DNA from: UMGS1668 sp035447605
GTDB lineage: Bacteria; Bacillota; Clostridia; Oscillospirales; Ruminococcaceae
DNA length: 52,620 nt
NCBI GenBank assembly: GCA_035447605.1
Contig: DAOTHJ010000016.1
Span: 1 to 52,620, forward strand
Reading direction: 5' to 3'
A program made the position numbers and the translations under genes. This document shows positions 34,912 to 44,227 of the stretch, piece after piece. The notes beneath the pieces are model-generated. The model saw only the letters and a list, made by a program, of their open reading frames with translations. It did no database searches and was not told where the DNA came from. Within the stretch, counting starts at the first letter, position 1, and the number at the start of each line of letters is the position of its first letter.

Positions 34912-37900
34912 TTATTCCTCGACGTAGACCGTCATCGCCTCATAGAAGTAGATGGACGAGCTATACCGGCTGCTCGACGTGAAAGTGCTTCCGTTATAAT
35001 AGAGATAATAACTGCCGTTATCCAATTCGTCCCAGCTGGAATCGTAATACCAGAGTTGCATGGAACTTCTGAGCGTAAGGCTGTTTCTGCTTCCATAGAG
35101 ATAGGTGGAATATTGTGCGCTCCGAATATAATACCCGCCGGAACTGGAGCTACATGTCCACAGCAGCCTGGTCGTATCCAACAAGTCAAGATACGCATCA
35201 ACCGTCGTCGTCCCGGAACCTTCGGCATCTATAAAGAATGTTCCGGAACCATTCACGGTAACCGTCGATGCTCCAACGGTACTGCTGCTTGCCGCTCTAA
35301 GAGCATGCCCGTTTCCGCTCTGATCGCTGTCGACGATCAGATAGGTGCCGCCGTTTGAAGGAGCGCTCACCGGAACATAGATGGTCTTGGCGACATAGCT
35401 TGCCTTCGTCACCGTATAGGTGGCACCGGTATCGCTCTGGTTGCTCAGGGTGCCCGCTCTGACAAAGTAAGTGGAATCTCCGGAGGCCGATACCGAGCCA
35501 ATCCATTCATTACCAAACGTATCTGTGTAGGTGACGGTATCGGTGACGGTGTGAGTGGCGGTGCCGCTCTCCTCGGTCATCTCGCTGCTCCATGCCGTGA
35601 CGCCGGTCCCGGTGATCTCCGTATAATAGGCGCCGCAGGAGAGCACCGTGGTGGAGCTTGCCGTCAGATTGATGGATTCTTCCCTGTCTATTTCGGCGAA
35701 TTCGAGGGTCGTCGGAGAGACGGTCGGCGTGACCGTGATCTCATAGACCAGCACATAGTAGGAGTCAGTGTAACTCTTTTCCTTTGCGGTAAACGTGCAG
35801 GTCACCCGGTAAAGCGAAGGAACGGCCAGCATATCGTTGGAAAGCGTGATCGTATCGGCATCCGCGGTGACTCCACCCAGAGAGATCCCCTCCGCGGTGA
35901 AGGCGTCCTCCGCCGTCCAGAGATAAGTGCCGGTGAGATCCGGGTTGTCGGTGGTAACCGTCGTATTGAGAATCGCAGAATCCGCCTTGGCCGCGGATAC
36001 CGGCATGACATACATCTGCTCCGTCACACCTTCCAGCGTGATCTCGCGCTCCTGCCCCACCTTGCTCTCATCGAGCGAGACGGCAAACGTGACCGGCGAG
36101 ACATGGAGCGCAACGGGCTGCGGACCGGACGGCGTGACCGGAATCTCTTCCTCGCCGAACGTGAAGGTATATCCCTCAAGGTAGATTTCGATCCGGTAAT
36201 CGCCCCATGCATCCTCCTTGGAGGTGATGGCGTTCGTATAAGTCGTCCTGCTCTCTTCGTCCGTGCCGACCGTCCACTCGGGATTGTTGAGCGTGAACGG
36301 CCAGTCGGCCTCCGTGAGTTCCTCCTCAGCGGAATTATAGACCTTAAAGGTGACGACGGGGCTGTCGTTTGTGCAGCCCTCCGGCAGCGTGAGCGTCAGA
36401 TCCTCGGATACGCCCTCGTCCATATAGAGACTCTCGGGCGCCGCCTCGAAGCTATCCGGCACGGCGTAAACCGTCACCATCACCAGGTCGTCCGACAGAG
36501 TCTGTTTCTTTTGGCTCGTATTGAGGTCGTTGACGATCAGGGCGCTCTGCACCCCAACCTGCGTAGAGGCTGCAACGGTGCCCTCTATCGTGGCAACCCA
36601 GTACTTTTCGTTCTGGAGCTCCCAGCTTATAATCTCAAAGCTCTGAGGATCTCCGATATTCGCTGGCACGAACTCCAGCGTGGGATTCCCGTCCGCCTCG
36701 TCGAAGGACCAGCCGGACGGAGCGGCGACCGTGAGGTAGGCCGTCCTTCCAGTCAGAATCTCGCACGGATCCGGAGCGGCAATAAGCGAGACCTTCGGCA
36801 CGGTGACGGTGATCGTTGCGGTCGCCTGATAGATCAGCCCGTCGCTGCCGACCACGGTGACGAGCATCGTGGTTTCGCCCTCATCCACGCCGGTCACGGT
36901 GATGCTGCTGCCCTCAAACATGACGGAGATGATATTCGTATCAAAGTTCCTGATGCTCGAAATCCGGCTGATGGTCATTTCCTCGTTGTTGGACCGCACG
37001 GTGAGTTCAATAGAATCTCCGATGGCCACGACCGAATCGCCCGTGATCGAAATGGAATAATCCGTGAGCAGCGGCCAATCGCCGTAATGGACGTAGAAGG
37101 AAGTCGTGATGCCCTGATCGACAACCGTGTTCCGGACGATGGCCGGGAACGGATACGGCCGCGCGGTGAGTTTGCCCGAATACGGGTAAGTATGAACCGC
37201 CGTTGCATTTCCGAAATTCCGGTTCCCCGCGGAGATGCCGGCGTTGAGCATCTGGGTAAAGGTCTGACCGCCGGAAAGCTGCGTGCCGTCCATGATCTCA
37301 TAAGCAAGACCGGTGCCGCCGCTGCCGCTGCCGGCGACGGTGGCGCTCACGGTATTGGTCAGATAGTAGCTGTTTGAAACCGTCTGCGTATAGGTGATCC
37401 CGCCGTAAACACATGACGTCGGCGACACCGGATATACGGTGGCGTTGGATGCCTGAATTCGGCAGATCGAATAGCTGTTCCGGGTAACCTTGACGCCGTA
37501 GCTGTGGTAAGGCCGGTTGCCCCAAGTGCCGCCCGAAAAACCGGCCAGCCCGTTGATGACCCTGGTGCCCGGAGTACTGGGGTCGATGGAAAGCTCTCCT
37601 CCGGCATAGCAGCCCTCGATCGTGCCGAAGTTAGCCCCGACAAGGCCGCTCACATAGGTCTTGATGTTGCTTCTCGTGGCCCTCGCGGTGAGGGTGCTCG
37701 AGATGACGCTGCAGTTCTTCACGGTACCCATGTTGATGCCGACCAGGCCGCCGAGATGGCTGTAGATGTCGAAGCTCACCGAAACTTGGTTCGTATAATC
37801 GACGGTGTAGCCGCTGACGACGCAGTTTTCAACGGCGGAGTTCGGCGTATAGATCAGCCCAACGAGCGTACCGACCGACGTATCGCCGATGTTCGACGTC

Positions 37901-40900
37901 GGGCTCGGGTTATACGTCGCGACGATCAGCCCGCTCTGCTCCTCCGGGTCGGTGGCGAGCATCACGACGTTTCGGATGATGCCGGGCTTCTCGTTGGAGA
38001 CTGTCGCGGTTTTGCTGTCATCGACGCTCATCTCGCCGAGTTGGCCGAAGAGTCCGATGAAGCGTTCATTCGGGAAATCAGTATTCTTGTAATCCTCCAG
38101 CGTATAACCGTGCCCATCATAGATCCCGATGAAGGCCTTTGTTCCGGCGCCGCCTTTCCCGATCGGCTGGAAACCGGTTGTAATCGTAATGTCATGCGTC
38201 TGGTTGTAGGTATTGTTCCCTTGCAGATAGGTGCTTGCCGCAGAGGCGGTGTCATAATAGTTGATATTCTGAAGTTGGTCAGCGGTACGGATCTGGAACG
38301 TGTTGTTGGTCGTAGAGATCGTGCCGCTGCCCTTGATAATGCCGCAGGCGAACAGCATATGATAGGTATAGGTAGAGCCGTCCACCGTCAGCTGCCGGTT
38401 TACCGGCTTGGTGGAGGAAGTGACGCCGGTGCCCGCATCCGTAAACTGATAGAAATAGTAGTCGATTTCGCTTCCGTCGGACAGCGTGATCGTGACCGAA
38501 CGGTATCCGGATGTATAGGGGACGCTCAGCGTGCTCTTCGGCGAGACGACGCCGTAATACCAAGAGGTGATATCGTTCTCGTTGTTGGTGGAGACGTTGT
38601 CGATATAGTTGCCGTCGTCATTGACGAGGAAGAAGCCGGAAACTTCGTTGTATTTGTCAAACTCGAGATAGGCGGCCGCCGTATTGGAAGGAAGCGAGCT
38701 CACCGTGGAGACCAGTTCATGCTCCAGCCCGGTGAGCGTATCCGTAAACGTGGCCGTCACATAGGAGGTGCCGAAGCGATAGACGGAATCGTTTGGTATC
38801 AATTGGACCGTGATAGTCTCGTTGTCGCTGTTTGCGTTCTCAACAACCAGAGCCGCGCCGGTGGTGTAAGGCTCGATCTCCCAGTCCACGTCACCGTCGA
38901 TATATTTCTCGAGCGGCATCCAGTTGACCGTCCTAAGCGCTTCCGGCTCCACGGTCAACACGATATCGATATCCGCCTCGGTTCTGTCCTCATAATACAA
39001 ATTCAGTGTCTTCGGACTGATCGCCACTTTGACGGAATACACGATGACATAGCCGATCGCCCGGCTGCCGGAGTTCCGCTCGACCGCACTGATCGTATAG
39101 AGAGCCGTATCGTCCCCGGCATAGAGCCTTGAGGTGACGTTGCTCGTTCTTTCGACCGCGCCCGCGGTGGAGAGCCAGGTGATATTATACAGGCTCGGAT
39201 CGTCGTTGACGACCGCCGTGAAATCCTCCATGTCGTCCTTATTGACCAGCCAGTACTTCACCGTCGTGGGGTTGCCCTCCCCGTCATAGACCTGACGGCC
39301 GTTCGGGTCATAGGGGAGTTCCACATAATAGTTGCTGTAAGGCTCCTGATCCAGCTCCTGAAGATGATCTACGACCTTTGTGGGATAGACGCCGTTGATC
39401 CGGAGCGTGCTGTCCGCCGGCCAGTCGCCGTAGAAAGTGGTGAGCGGCGTGGGATAGATATACTGGTCCGCGCCAACCTCAATGTGGTTGTACTTTTTGG
39501 TGACCGGCAGCGTGGAACGCCACGGATTTTTGGTGCTGACGCCGTCGTTATAGGAAAGCAGGGGCGCCGCGTCGCTCAGTGAGGCGGTATAGAGCCTCGT
39601 GCCGGCCTGGATCCCGGTGTTATAAATTCCGCTGTAATAATAATAGCAGTTGGTCATGGAGCCCACGCCGATCGGCGCAAAGGGATAGGTGAGCTCATAG
39701 GTGCTTCCGTAATAGTCCAGGTCGTTCATGGCGGAATAGCAGCCGGAAATGGTTCCACCGCTGTTCGCAAGCACAAACCCGGCGGAGATACCCGAGGCCG
39801 CGCTGTCGCTTTCGGCGCAGATCAGAGCGAAACTGCCGTAGATTTTGCCGCGGTTGGTGACGGCGAATCCCGCCGCCCGGTTCCATGCATAGGTGTAGCA
39901 GTTGGCGTAGCAGCACTCGACCGTGCCTTCGTTCCATCCGGAGAAGCCGCCTGCGTTGCTCGCCTTTGCATCCACGATGCCGGCGGCAAAGGATTCCTTG
40001 ATCGTTCCGCTGTTTCTTCCGACAAAACCGCCGACCAGTCCGGCCGGGTTTGTCACCGAGGTTGAGGTGGAGCGAACCAGAACATCCTCATAGGAGCTCT
40101 CGCCGTAGACGCCGCAGCCCGTGATGCTGCCGCTGACCAGATACCCTGTAAAGCCGCCTATATATTGGGAATCGTCGTCCGTGACCTCCAAATTCTGAAG
40201 GAGAAGATTGGTGACCTTGCCCGTTCCGAGATTGAGCACCGGGAAGAAGCCAGCGCAGGAGGAAGAGATGCCGGTGGAGACCGTGACATTCGAGATAATA
40301 TGTTTTCCGCCCGCGATCGTCACGCCGCTTGAGACGCCGGTCGTGCCGAAAAAGTCTTCGTTTTCAAGCGGCTCGAAGCCGATGTCGCCGGAACTGCCGT
40401 ATTTATCGCTGTAATAGCTGAGCGTGCCGTTTTCCCAGTCGATATCGCTGGTGAACGTGACCGTGGTGACCGCATCGGCGGACAATGTTCCGGCGCACGA
40501 GACGCCGCTCACGGCTTTGGAGAGATTTTGCAGGTGGCGCCCGGTTGAGACGTGCACATCCGCGCCGATGACGTTTTCGTACAGGCTGTTCGCTGCGCCG
40601 AGGGAGCGGTTGTCACTCGGCGTCGCGGTGACGACGCTTCCGGTATAGGTCATCTGCGCCGTGAGATTCAGCCTTTCGCCGGGCTCATAACCCGATGCGC
40701 CGAATTGCTCGCCGAAACCCATGCCGGGCTTCAGGCTGTCGATGACAAATTCAATGGTGACGGTATTTCCGGAGAGCTGAACGTCCGCCGGGGCCGTCTG
40801 GAAGGTATGGGATTCCCCGCTGACGACGCCTTCCATCGTGACGGAAAGCTCCCAGTTGGCGGCGGCCGTCTCCGAGACAAAGTAGTTGGTGTATTTCGCC

Positions 40901-41505
40901 GTGACGTAGAGCTCCTCGCCGTTGGTCAGCGTAAAGGCCGGAGAAAGTTTGACAACGGAGCCGTTGATGTTGGCGAGGGAGGACTGTCCGTAATAGCCCA
41001 CCTCCGCACGCTTCAGCGCGGTTTCGTCGCCGCGGATCGCCGATACTTCGCTGTAATTAAAATTTTTGTCAGAAAAGAAAACGCCGTAAATATATCCGTT
41101 TACCGGATCAAAATCGATGTAATAATAGCTGCCGTTGCGGACGTCGCTGGAGATCGTTCCCTCCGGCATCAGCTCGTCGATCACGGCCGTGTCGCTCTCG
41201 TCGACATAGAAAAGGCCCGGGATCACGGTGCCGTCGTCGTCCTGCGCTTCGCTCGCCGTATAAAATTGGGAGAGAGCCTCCTCCTGGAACATGGAAAGCT
41301 GATTCCGTGTCTTGAGGTTCACAAGCCTGTTCTGCGCAGTGATATAGATCGCCTTGGCGCTGTTCATGCGCTCAAGGTGGGTGAGGCTGCCCGCATAGTC
41401 GGTCAAGCCCGCCGCGGCAACCGCCGCCAGGACGACTATAATTGCGACGACAACCATCGTCTCTATAAGAGTGAATCCGGATCTGCGCTTTTCAAACTTC
41501 GTCAT
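34912..41505 (-). CDS. Giant prepilin-like adhesin (2197 residues) with GLUG-type and Ig-like domains
   Basis: The N-terminus is a textbook class III prepilin: MTKFEKRRSG, then FTLIETMVVVAIIVVLAAVA, with Gly(-1), Phe(+1) and Glu(+5). Ordinary pilins have 130-200 residues; this has 2197. After a pilin-like head (to about 340) come GLUG-like repeats at about 450-620 (GGFVGRNSGTIKESFAAG, GGFSGWNEGTVECCYAN) and again at about 1120-1330 (GGLVGINMGTVKNCSVISS). Beta-rich stretches lie between, and a Big_2-like Ig domain at about 1475-1570 is followed by more Ig-like repeats to about 2000. The Ser/Tyr-rich end (about 2050-2197) begins TYLIVDSDQSGNG and looks beta-trefoil-like. It is the last gene of the pilus operon, overlapping the preceding minor pilin by ATGA. 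Likely a pilus-tip adhesin; function inferred. Confidence 0.9.
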   Translation of the reverse strand: MTKFEKRRSGFTLIETMVVVAIIVVLAAVAAAGLTDYAGSLTHLERMNSAKAIYITAQNRLVNLKTRNQLSMFQEEALSQFYTASEAQDDDGTVIPGLFYVDESDTAVIDELMPEGTISSDVRNGSYYYIDFDPVNGYIYGVFFSDKNFNYSEVSAIRGDETALKRAEVGYYGQSSLANINGSVVKLSPAFTLTNGEELYVTAKYTNYFVSETAAANWELSVTMEGVVSGESHTFQTAPADVQLSGNTVTIEFVIDSLKPGMGFGEQFGASGYEPGERLNLTAQMTYTGSVVTATPSDNRSLGAANSLYENVIGADVHVSTGRHLQNLSKAVSGVSCAGTLSADAVTTVTFTSDIDWENGTLSYYSDKYGSSGDIGFEPLENEDFFGTTGVSSGVTIAGGKHIISNVTVSTGISSSCAGFFPVLNLGTGKVTNLLLQNLEVTDDDSQYIGGFTGYLVSGSITGCGVYGESSYEDVLVRSTSTSVTNPAGLVGGFVGRNSGTIKESFAAGIVDAKASNAGGFSGWNEGTVECCYANCYTYAWNRAAGFAVTNRGKIYGSFALICAESDSAASGISAGFVLANSGGTISGCYSAMNDLDYYGSTYELTYPFAPIGVGSMTNCYYYYSGIYNTGIQAGTRLYTASLSDAAPLLSYNDGVSTKNPWRSTLPVTKKYNHIEVGADQYIYPTPLTTFYGDWPADSTLRINGVYPTKVVDHLQELDQEPYSNYYVELPYDPNGRQVYDGEGNPTTVKYWLVNKDDMEDFTAVVNDDPSLYNITWLSTAGAVERTSNVTSRLYAGDDTALYTISAVERNSGSRAIGYVIVYSVKVAISPKTLNLYYEDRTEADIDIVLTVEPEALRTVNWMPLEKYIDGDVDWEIEPYTTGAALVVENANSDNETITVQLIPNDSVYRFGTSYVTATFTDTLTGLEHELVSTVSSLPSNTAAAYLEFDKYNEVSGFFLVNDDGNYIDNVSTNNENDITSWYYGVVSPKSTLSVPYTSGYRSVTITLSDGSEIDYYFYQFTDAGTGVTSSTKPVNRQLTVDGSTYTYHMLFACGIIKGSGTISTTNNTFQIRTADQLQNINYYDTASAASTYLQGNNTYNQTHDITITTGFQPIGKGGAGTKAFIGIYDGHGYTLEDYKNTDFPNERFIGLFGQLGEMSVDDSKTATVSNEKPGIIRNVVMLATDPEEQSGLIVATYNPSPTSNIGDTSVGTLVGLIYTPNSAVENCVVSGYTVDYTNQVSVSFDIYSHLGGLVGINMGTVKNCSVISSTLTARATRSNIKTYVSGLVGANFGTIEGCYAGGELSIDPSTPGTRVINGLAGFSGGTWGNRPYHSYGVKVTRNSYSICRIQASNATVYPVSPTSCVYGGITYTQTVSNSYYLTNTVSATVAGSGSGGTGLAYEIMDGTQLSGGQTFTQMLNAGISAGNRNFGNATAVHTYPYSGKLTARPYPFPAIVRNTVVDQGITTSFYVHYGDWPLLTDYSISITGDSVVAIGDSIELTVRSNNEEMTISRISSIRNFDTNIISVMFEGSSITVTGVDEGETTMLVTVVGSDGLIYQATATITVTVPKVSLIAAPDPCEILTGRTAYLTVAAPSGWSFDEADGNPTLEFVPANIGDPQSFEIISWELQNEKYWVATIEGTVAASTQVGVQSALIVNDLNTSQKKQTLSDDLVMVTVYAVPDSFEAAPESLYMDEGVSEDLTLTLPEGCTNDSPVVTFKVYNSAEEELTEADWPFTLNNPEWTVGTDEESRTTYTNAITSKEDAWGDYRIEIYLEGYTFTFGEEEIPVTPSGPQPVALHVSPVTFAVSLDESKVGQEREITLEGVTEQMYVMPVSAAKADSAILNTTVTTDNPDLTGTYLWTAEDAFTAEGISLGGVTADADTITLSNDMLAVPSLYRVTCTFTAKEKSYTDSYYVLVYEITVTPTVSPTTLEFAEIDREESINLTASSTTVLSCGAYYTEITGTGVTAWSSEMTEESGTATHTVTDTVTYTDTFGNEWIGSVSASGDSTYFVRAGTLSNQSDTGATYTVTKASYVAKTIYVPVSAPSNGGTYLIVDSDQSGNGHALRAASSSTVGASTVTVNGSGTFFIDAEGSGTTTVDAYLDLLDTTRLLWTCSSSSGGYYIRSAQYSTYLYGSRNSLTLRSSMQLWYYDSSWDELDNGSYYLYYNGSTFTSSSRYSSSIYFYEAMTVYVEE

Positions 41506-42002
41506 TCGCTTGTCTCCTTATAATTCACAAGGGAAACGGCAAAATCCCTGGAGTAGCCGTTGGAAAGCAGAATTGTCATGTTGATGGTATCTCCGGTCTG
41601 GATCGCCGTGAAAGCCGAGACTTCCACCGTATAGGTCGGTTCGGGAACAAGATCATAGGAGCCGGAGCCTGTGCTGACCACGAGCTTTCCGTCCTCGTAC
41701 ATCAGGGTCGCATCCAGAAAGTTGTGCTCGGCGTTGGTAAATTGGATCTGGTTGGCATCCGTGCTCACGTTCGTCGCATATTGGAGGTCTCCCTCCACCG
41801 CCGCAATCAGGGATTCCATCAGAATATGGGACTGCGAGGTCTTCGTGCTGTCAAAAAACGCCTTTTGACCGACGGAGACGCCTGTGGATACGGCGACAAA
41901 CACCATCACGACGATCAGCATGGAGACAAGCATCTCCAGAATCGTCATGCCGGAGCCGGTATTCAGTTTTTTGAAGATCTTCGCGCTAAGCTGCTTTGGC
42001 AT
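41502..42002 (-). CDS. Minor prepilin
   Basis: A 166-residue type IV prepilin-like protein. Cleavage context SG/MTILEMLVSMLIVVMVFVAVSTG keeps Gly(-1) and Glu(+5) after an 18-residue leader. The rest is a small beta-rich head. I take ATG 42002 as start; a TTG at 42008 is possible and both overlap the end of the upstream minor pilin gene. It ends in an ATGA overlap with the giant pilin gene. Confidence 0.85.
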   Translation of the reverse strand: MPKQLSAKIFKKLNTGSGMTILEMLVSMLIVVMVFVAVSTGVSVGQKAFFDSTKTSQSHILMESLIAAVEGDLQYATNVSTDANQIQFTNAEHNFLDATLMYEDGKLVVSTGSGSYDLVPEPTYTVEVSAFTAIQTGDTINMTILLSNGYSRDFAVSLVNYKETSE

Positions 42003-42276
42003 AATCAATCAGTCCCGATTCGTAATGGGTGTAAGTAATCGTATAGGTGTAATTGGTTCCGCCGATGTTGACGGTCGCGGTTCCGGTTTCGGTGCCGGTC
42101 ACCGCGGTGGAATAGAATTCGTCGTCCTCCGCCCGAACCCGCTCGCTGATCTTCGTGACGGCCATGACGGAGGCGCAAAAGCCTGCGCTGATCAGCGCGA
42201 TCACCAGAATCGCGCACAGAGACTCGATCAGCGTCTCGCCGTGTCTCTGATGCAGTTTTTTTGCAATTCTGCTCAT
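41986..42276 (-). CDS. Small minor prepilin
   Basis: A 96-residue prepilin-like protein: leader MSRIAKKLHQRHG, then ETLIESLCAILVIALISAGF with Glu at +5. The residue at +1 is Glu, not the usual Phe or Met, so methylation or processing may be atypical. The ATG at 42276 overlaps the upstream stop by ATGA; a longer frame to 42405 overlaps the preceding gene and is rejected. The head is only about 60 residues, small for a pilin. Confidence 0.8.
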   Translation of the reverse strand: MSRIAKKLHQRHGETLIESLCAILVIALISAGFCASVMAVTKISERVRAEDDEFYSTAVTGTETGTATVNIGGTNYTYTITYTHYESGLIDYAKAA

Positions 42277-42929
42277 TCGTTCTTCACCTCGGTGATGGTC
42301 TCTGCAGAAAACGTATAGGTCACTACCTCGGTTTCGACATAGGTCGAGGTGTATGACCCGGGCGTGGAGGAAGAAGTGATGCTGGTGCTGTCCGAGACGG
42401 CCCAATATACATAAATATGGTCGGAATCGTCGGCCGGGTGGAGATCCGCCTCGACGATGATGGCGTCGCTGTCGTTTTTATAAAGGGAGATGTCCGCCTC
42501 GAGCGCGGTGAAAACGGCCTTGTCTACCGAAAGCGTCGCGGCAAGGGAGCTGCTCTCCGAAGTGCCGGCAAAAATCGGGAGCGAGGCAAATTGCCCGATC
42601 ATGCCGCTCGGATCGCTGGAGGATTCCTCCCTCACGACGTTGGTGCTCGTGCCGGTGACATTTCCCCAATAATCGTAAGTCGTGACCGTGGTCGTCGTGG
42701 TTTTTACCGTGACGGACTGCTGATCCAGCTCATCGCGGATCAGGGAAGCGGCGGAAACGAGGGCCGTCTTCTCCTGTTTTTCCGCAAGGCGGTCGGGCAG
42801 GCGGCCATAGTCGGCGGAGGCATAGATCAGAATGATCGCGCTGACCGTGGTCAGCACCAGAACCAGAAGCAGCGCGGCAAGGATGGATGCGCCGCGTTCA
42901 CTTTTGATCCGGTTTATCCCGTTTCTCAC
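42273..42929 (-). CDS. PilX/GspK-like minor pilin
   Basis: A 218-residue protein starting at GTG 42929 behind GGAGG. N-terminal part: INRIKSERGASILAALLLVLVLTTVSAIILIYASADYG, a hydrophobic helix after Arg-Gly, without Glu at +5, as in GspK/PilX-type tip components. The remainder is Ser/Thr-rich and beta-rich. It lies between pilO and two minor pilin genes and overlaps the next by ATGA. A longer frame to 43040 lacks support. Confidence 0.78.
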   Translation of the reverse strand: MRNGINRIKSERGASILAALLLVLVLTTVSAIILIYASADYGRLPDRLAEKQEKTALVSAASLIRDELDQQSVTVKTTTTTVTTYDYWGNVTGTSTNVVREESSSDPSGMIGQFASLPIFAGTSESSSLAATLSVDKAVFTALEADISLYKNDSDAIIVEADLHPADDSDHIYVYWAVSDSTSITSSSTPGSYTSTYVETEVVTYTFSAETITEVKNE

Positions 42930-43064
42930 AGTTCCGCCTCCTCTCCGGCGCAAAAGATTCCGCCGGTATCCAGAAAATAGATGGGCGCGCCGGATTCCCC
43001 CGGCAGGCCGCGGAAAAGATGGCCGGACCGGAGACGGCAAACATTGCCTTCCCCGGTCTGTCCG

Positions 43065-43613
43065 TCAGTAATCCAGTTCGTAGAAAGTGACCGTGAGGTT
43101 GACCTCAACGGCCTGGCCCTGGTTCCCGGATTCATCCTCGAGATAGGTATAGGCAAGATCCGAGATCTGGTTGGGGTATTTGCAGGCGTGCAGGGCGTTG
43201 ACGATCGTCCGGGCCTGCTGATAGGTCTCGGTCTTGTAATCCATCAGGATGGTGCGCCGCACGATGTTGTCGGTCTCGACGATCTCCTTGAAATACAGGG
43301 AATAATCCGCGGAGTTACTCTGGAAAATGGAGTCCATTTCCTTGATGACATTCTGGATATTGTCGTAATCCGGGATCTCCTTGAAATCGGCGGAAGCGCG
43401 GATCTCTTCGAGTTCCTTCTCCATCCGCCTTTTTTCGGTCAGCGTGCCGGTCTCGGCGATCATGATATCCTGCTCGGCGGCGGCGTTGGCCTGATATTCG
43501 GCGATCTTCGTGTTGATCGGCTCAAGGATGAGCTTGAAATACCCGACGAACAGCAGCAGCAAAATAAAAACGGTCAAAAGCGCTTTTTCACGGCCTGTAA
43601 ATGCTCGTTTCAT
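43065..43613 (-). CDS. pilO: PilO-like pilus assembly protein
   Basis: A 182-residue bitopic protein: short cytoplasmic start MKRAFTGREKALL, one membrane helix (about 11-32, TVFILLLLFVGYFKLI), a coiled-coil region (about 38-85, rich in Glu/Lys/Ala) and an alpha/beta domain. This is the PilO layout; PilN and PilO form the inner-membrane alignment complex with PilM. The ATG at 43613 overlaps the pilN stop by ATGA. Identity depends on layout and position as much as on sequence. Confidence 0.75.
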   Translation of the reverse strand: MKRAFTGREKALLTVFILLLLFVGYFKLILEPINTKIAEYQANAAAEQDIMIAETGTLTEKRRMEKELEEIRASADFKEIPDYDNIQNVIKEMDSIFQSNSADYSLYFKEIVETDNIVRRTILMDYKTETYQQARTIVNALHACKYPNQISDLAYTYLEDESGNQGQAVEVNLTVTFYELDY

Positions 43614-44212
43614 CCCAAGACCTCCTCTTCGGCAGCCTGAAGCGTAAGGATCAGGGAAAATTCCAGCTCCGCATCCCATACATTTCCGGCGGCGGCGTTC
43701 TCCTCGGTGGTCGAGGCGACGTTGACGGCCACGGACTGTACGATGGGCTCCTGCGCCAGGCTGGAGATCAGATCGGAAATCTGTTTGAGATTCATGCCGC
43801 CCATCGAGACGACCAGATTGTTGCCGATCACGGCCGCGGAATGGACCGTGCCGACGGATTTCATCTTTTTCTCGATCAGGCTCAGCACATCCAGACGGTC
43901 GGTCGTTATGTATTCATCCTCGCCGAGCCACGACATGGAATACTTGCGGTATTCGCTCAGCACGTCGCTGTAATCGGCGATCTCGTTATCCATCGCAAGA
44001 CGCTGGTCATAGACCTGATTGTACGCGCGCTCGGCTTCGTTGAGGCGGGCGTACTGGTCGATCACCGCGAATTTCGCAATGGCAAACGTGGCAACGAGAA
44101 TCAGGGCCAGCATCAGCACAAACGTGACGGGGGTAACGGTTTGCTCTTCCCGCATAACCAGGTTGACGTTTTGCTTGGTAGGGAATTTTGCCGGTTTGAG
44201 TATCACTTTCAT
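43610..44212 (-). CDS. pilN: PilN-like pilus assembly protein
   Basis: A 200-residue bitopic protein with a cytoplasmic N-terminal stretch (MKVILKPAKFPTKQNVNLVMRE), one membrane helix about residues 27-52 (TPVTFVLMLALILVATFAIAKFAVI), a coiled coil (about 55-90) and a C-terminal alpha/beta domain. The NVNL motif near residues 15-18 resembles the conserved PilM-binding segment INLLP of other PilN proteins. It lies 15 bases after the PilT-PilM chimera, so its normal partner would be the now-truncated PilM. Confidence 0.78.
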   Translation of the reverse strand: MKVILKPAKFPTKQNVNLVMREEQTVTPVTFVLMLALILVATFAIAKFAVIDQYARLNEAERAYNQVYDQRLAMDNEIADYSDVLSEYRKYSMSWLGEDEYITTDRLDVLSLIEKKMKSVGTVHSAAVIGNNLVVSMGGMNLKQISDLISSLAQEPIVQSVAVNVASTTEENAAAGNVWDAELEFSLILTLQAAEEEVLG

Positions 44213-44227
44213 AATCTCTCTCCCCCC

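Noticed and set aside
35551..39132. Two long plus-strand frames of 540-610 codons
   Set aside because: Antisense to the giant pilin gene, and their translations are Arg/Asp/Gly-rich without motifs.
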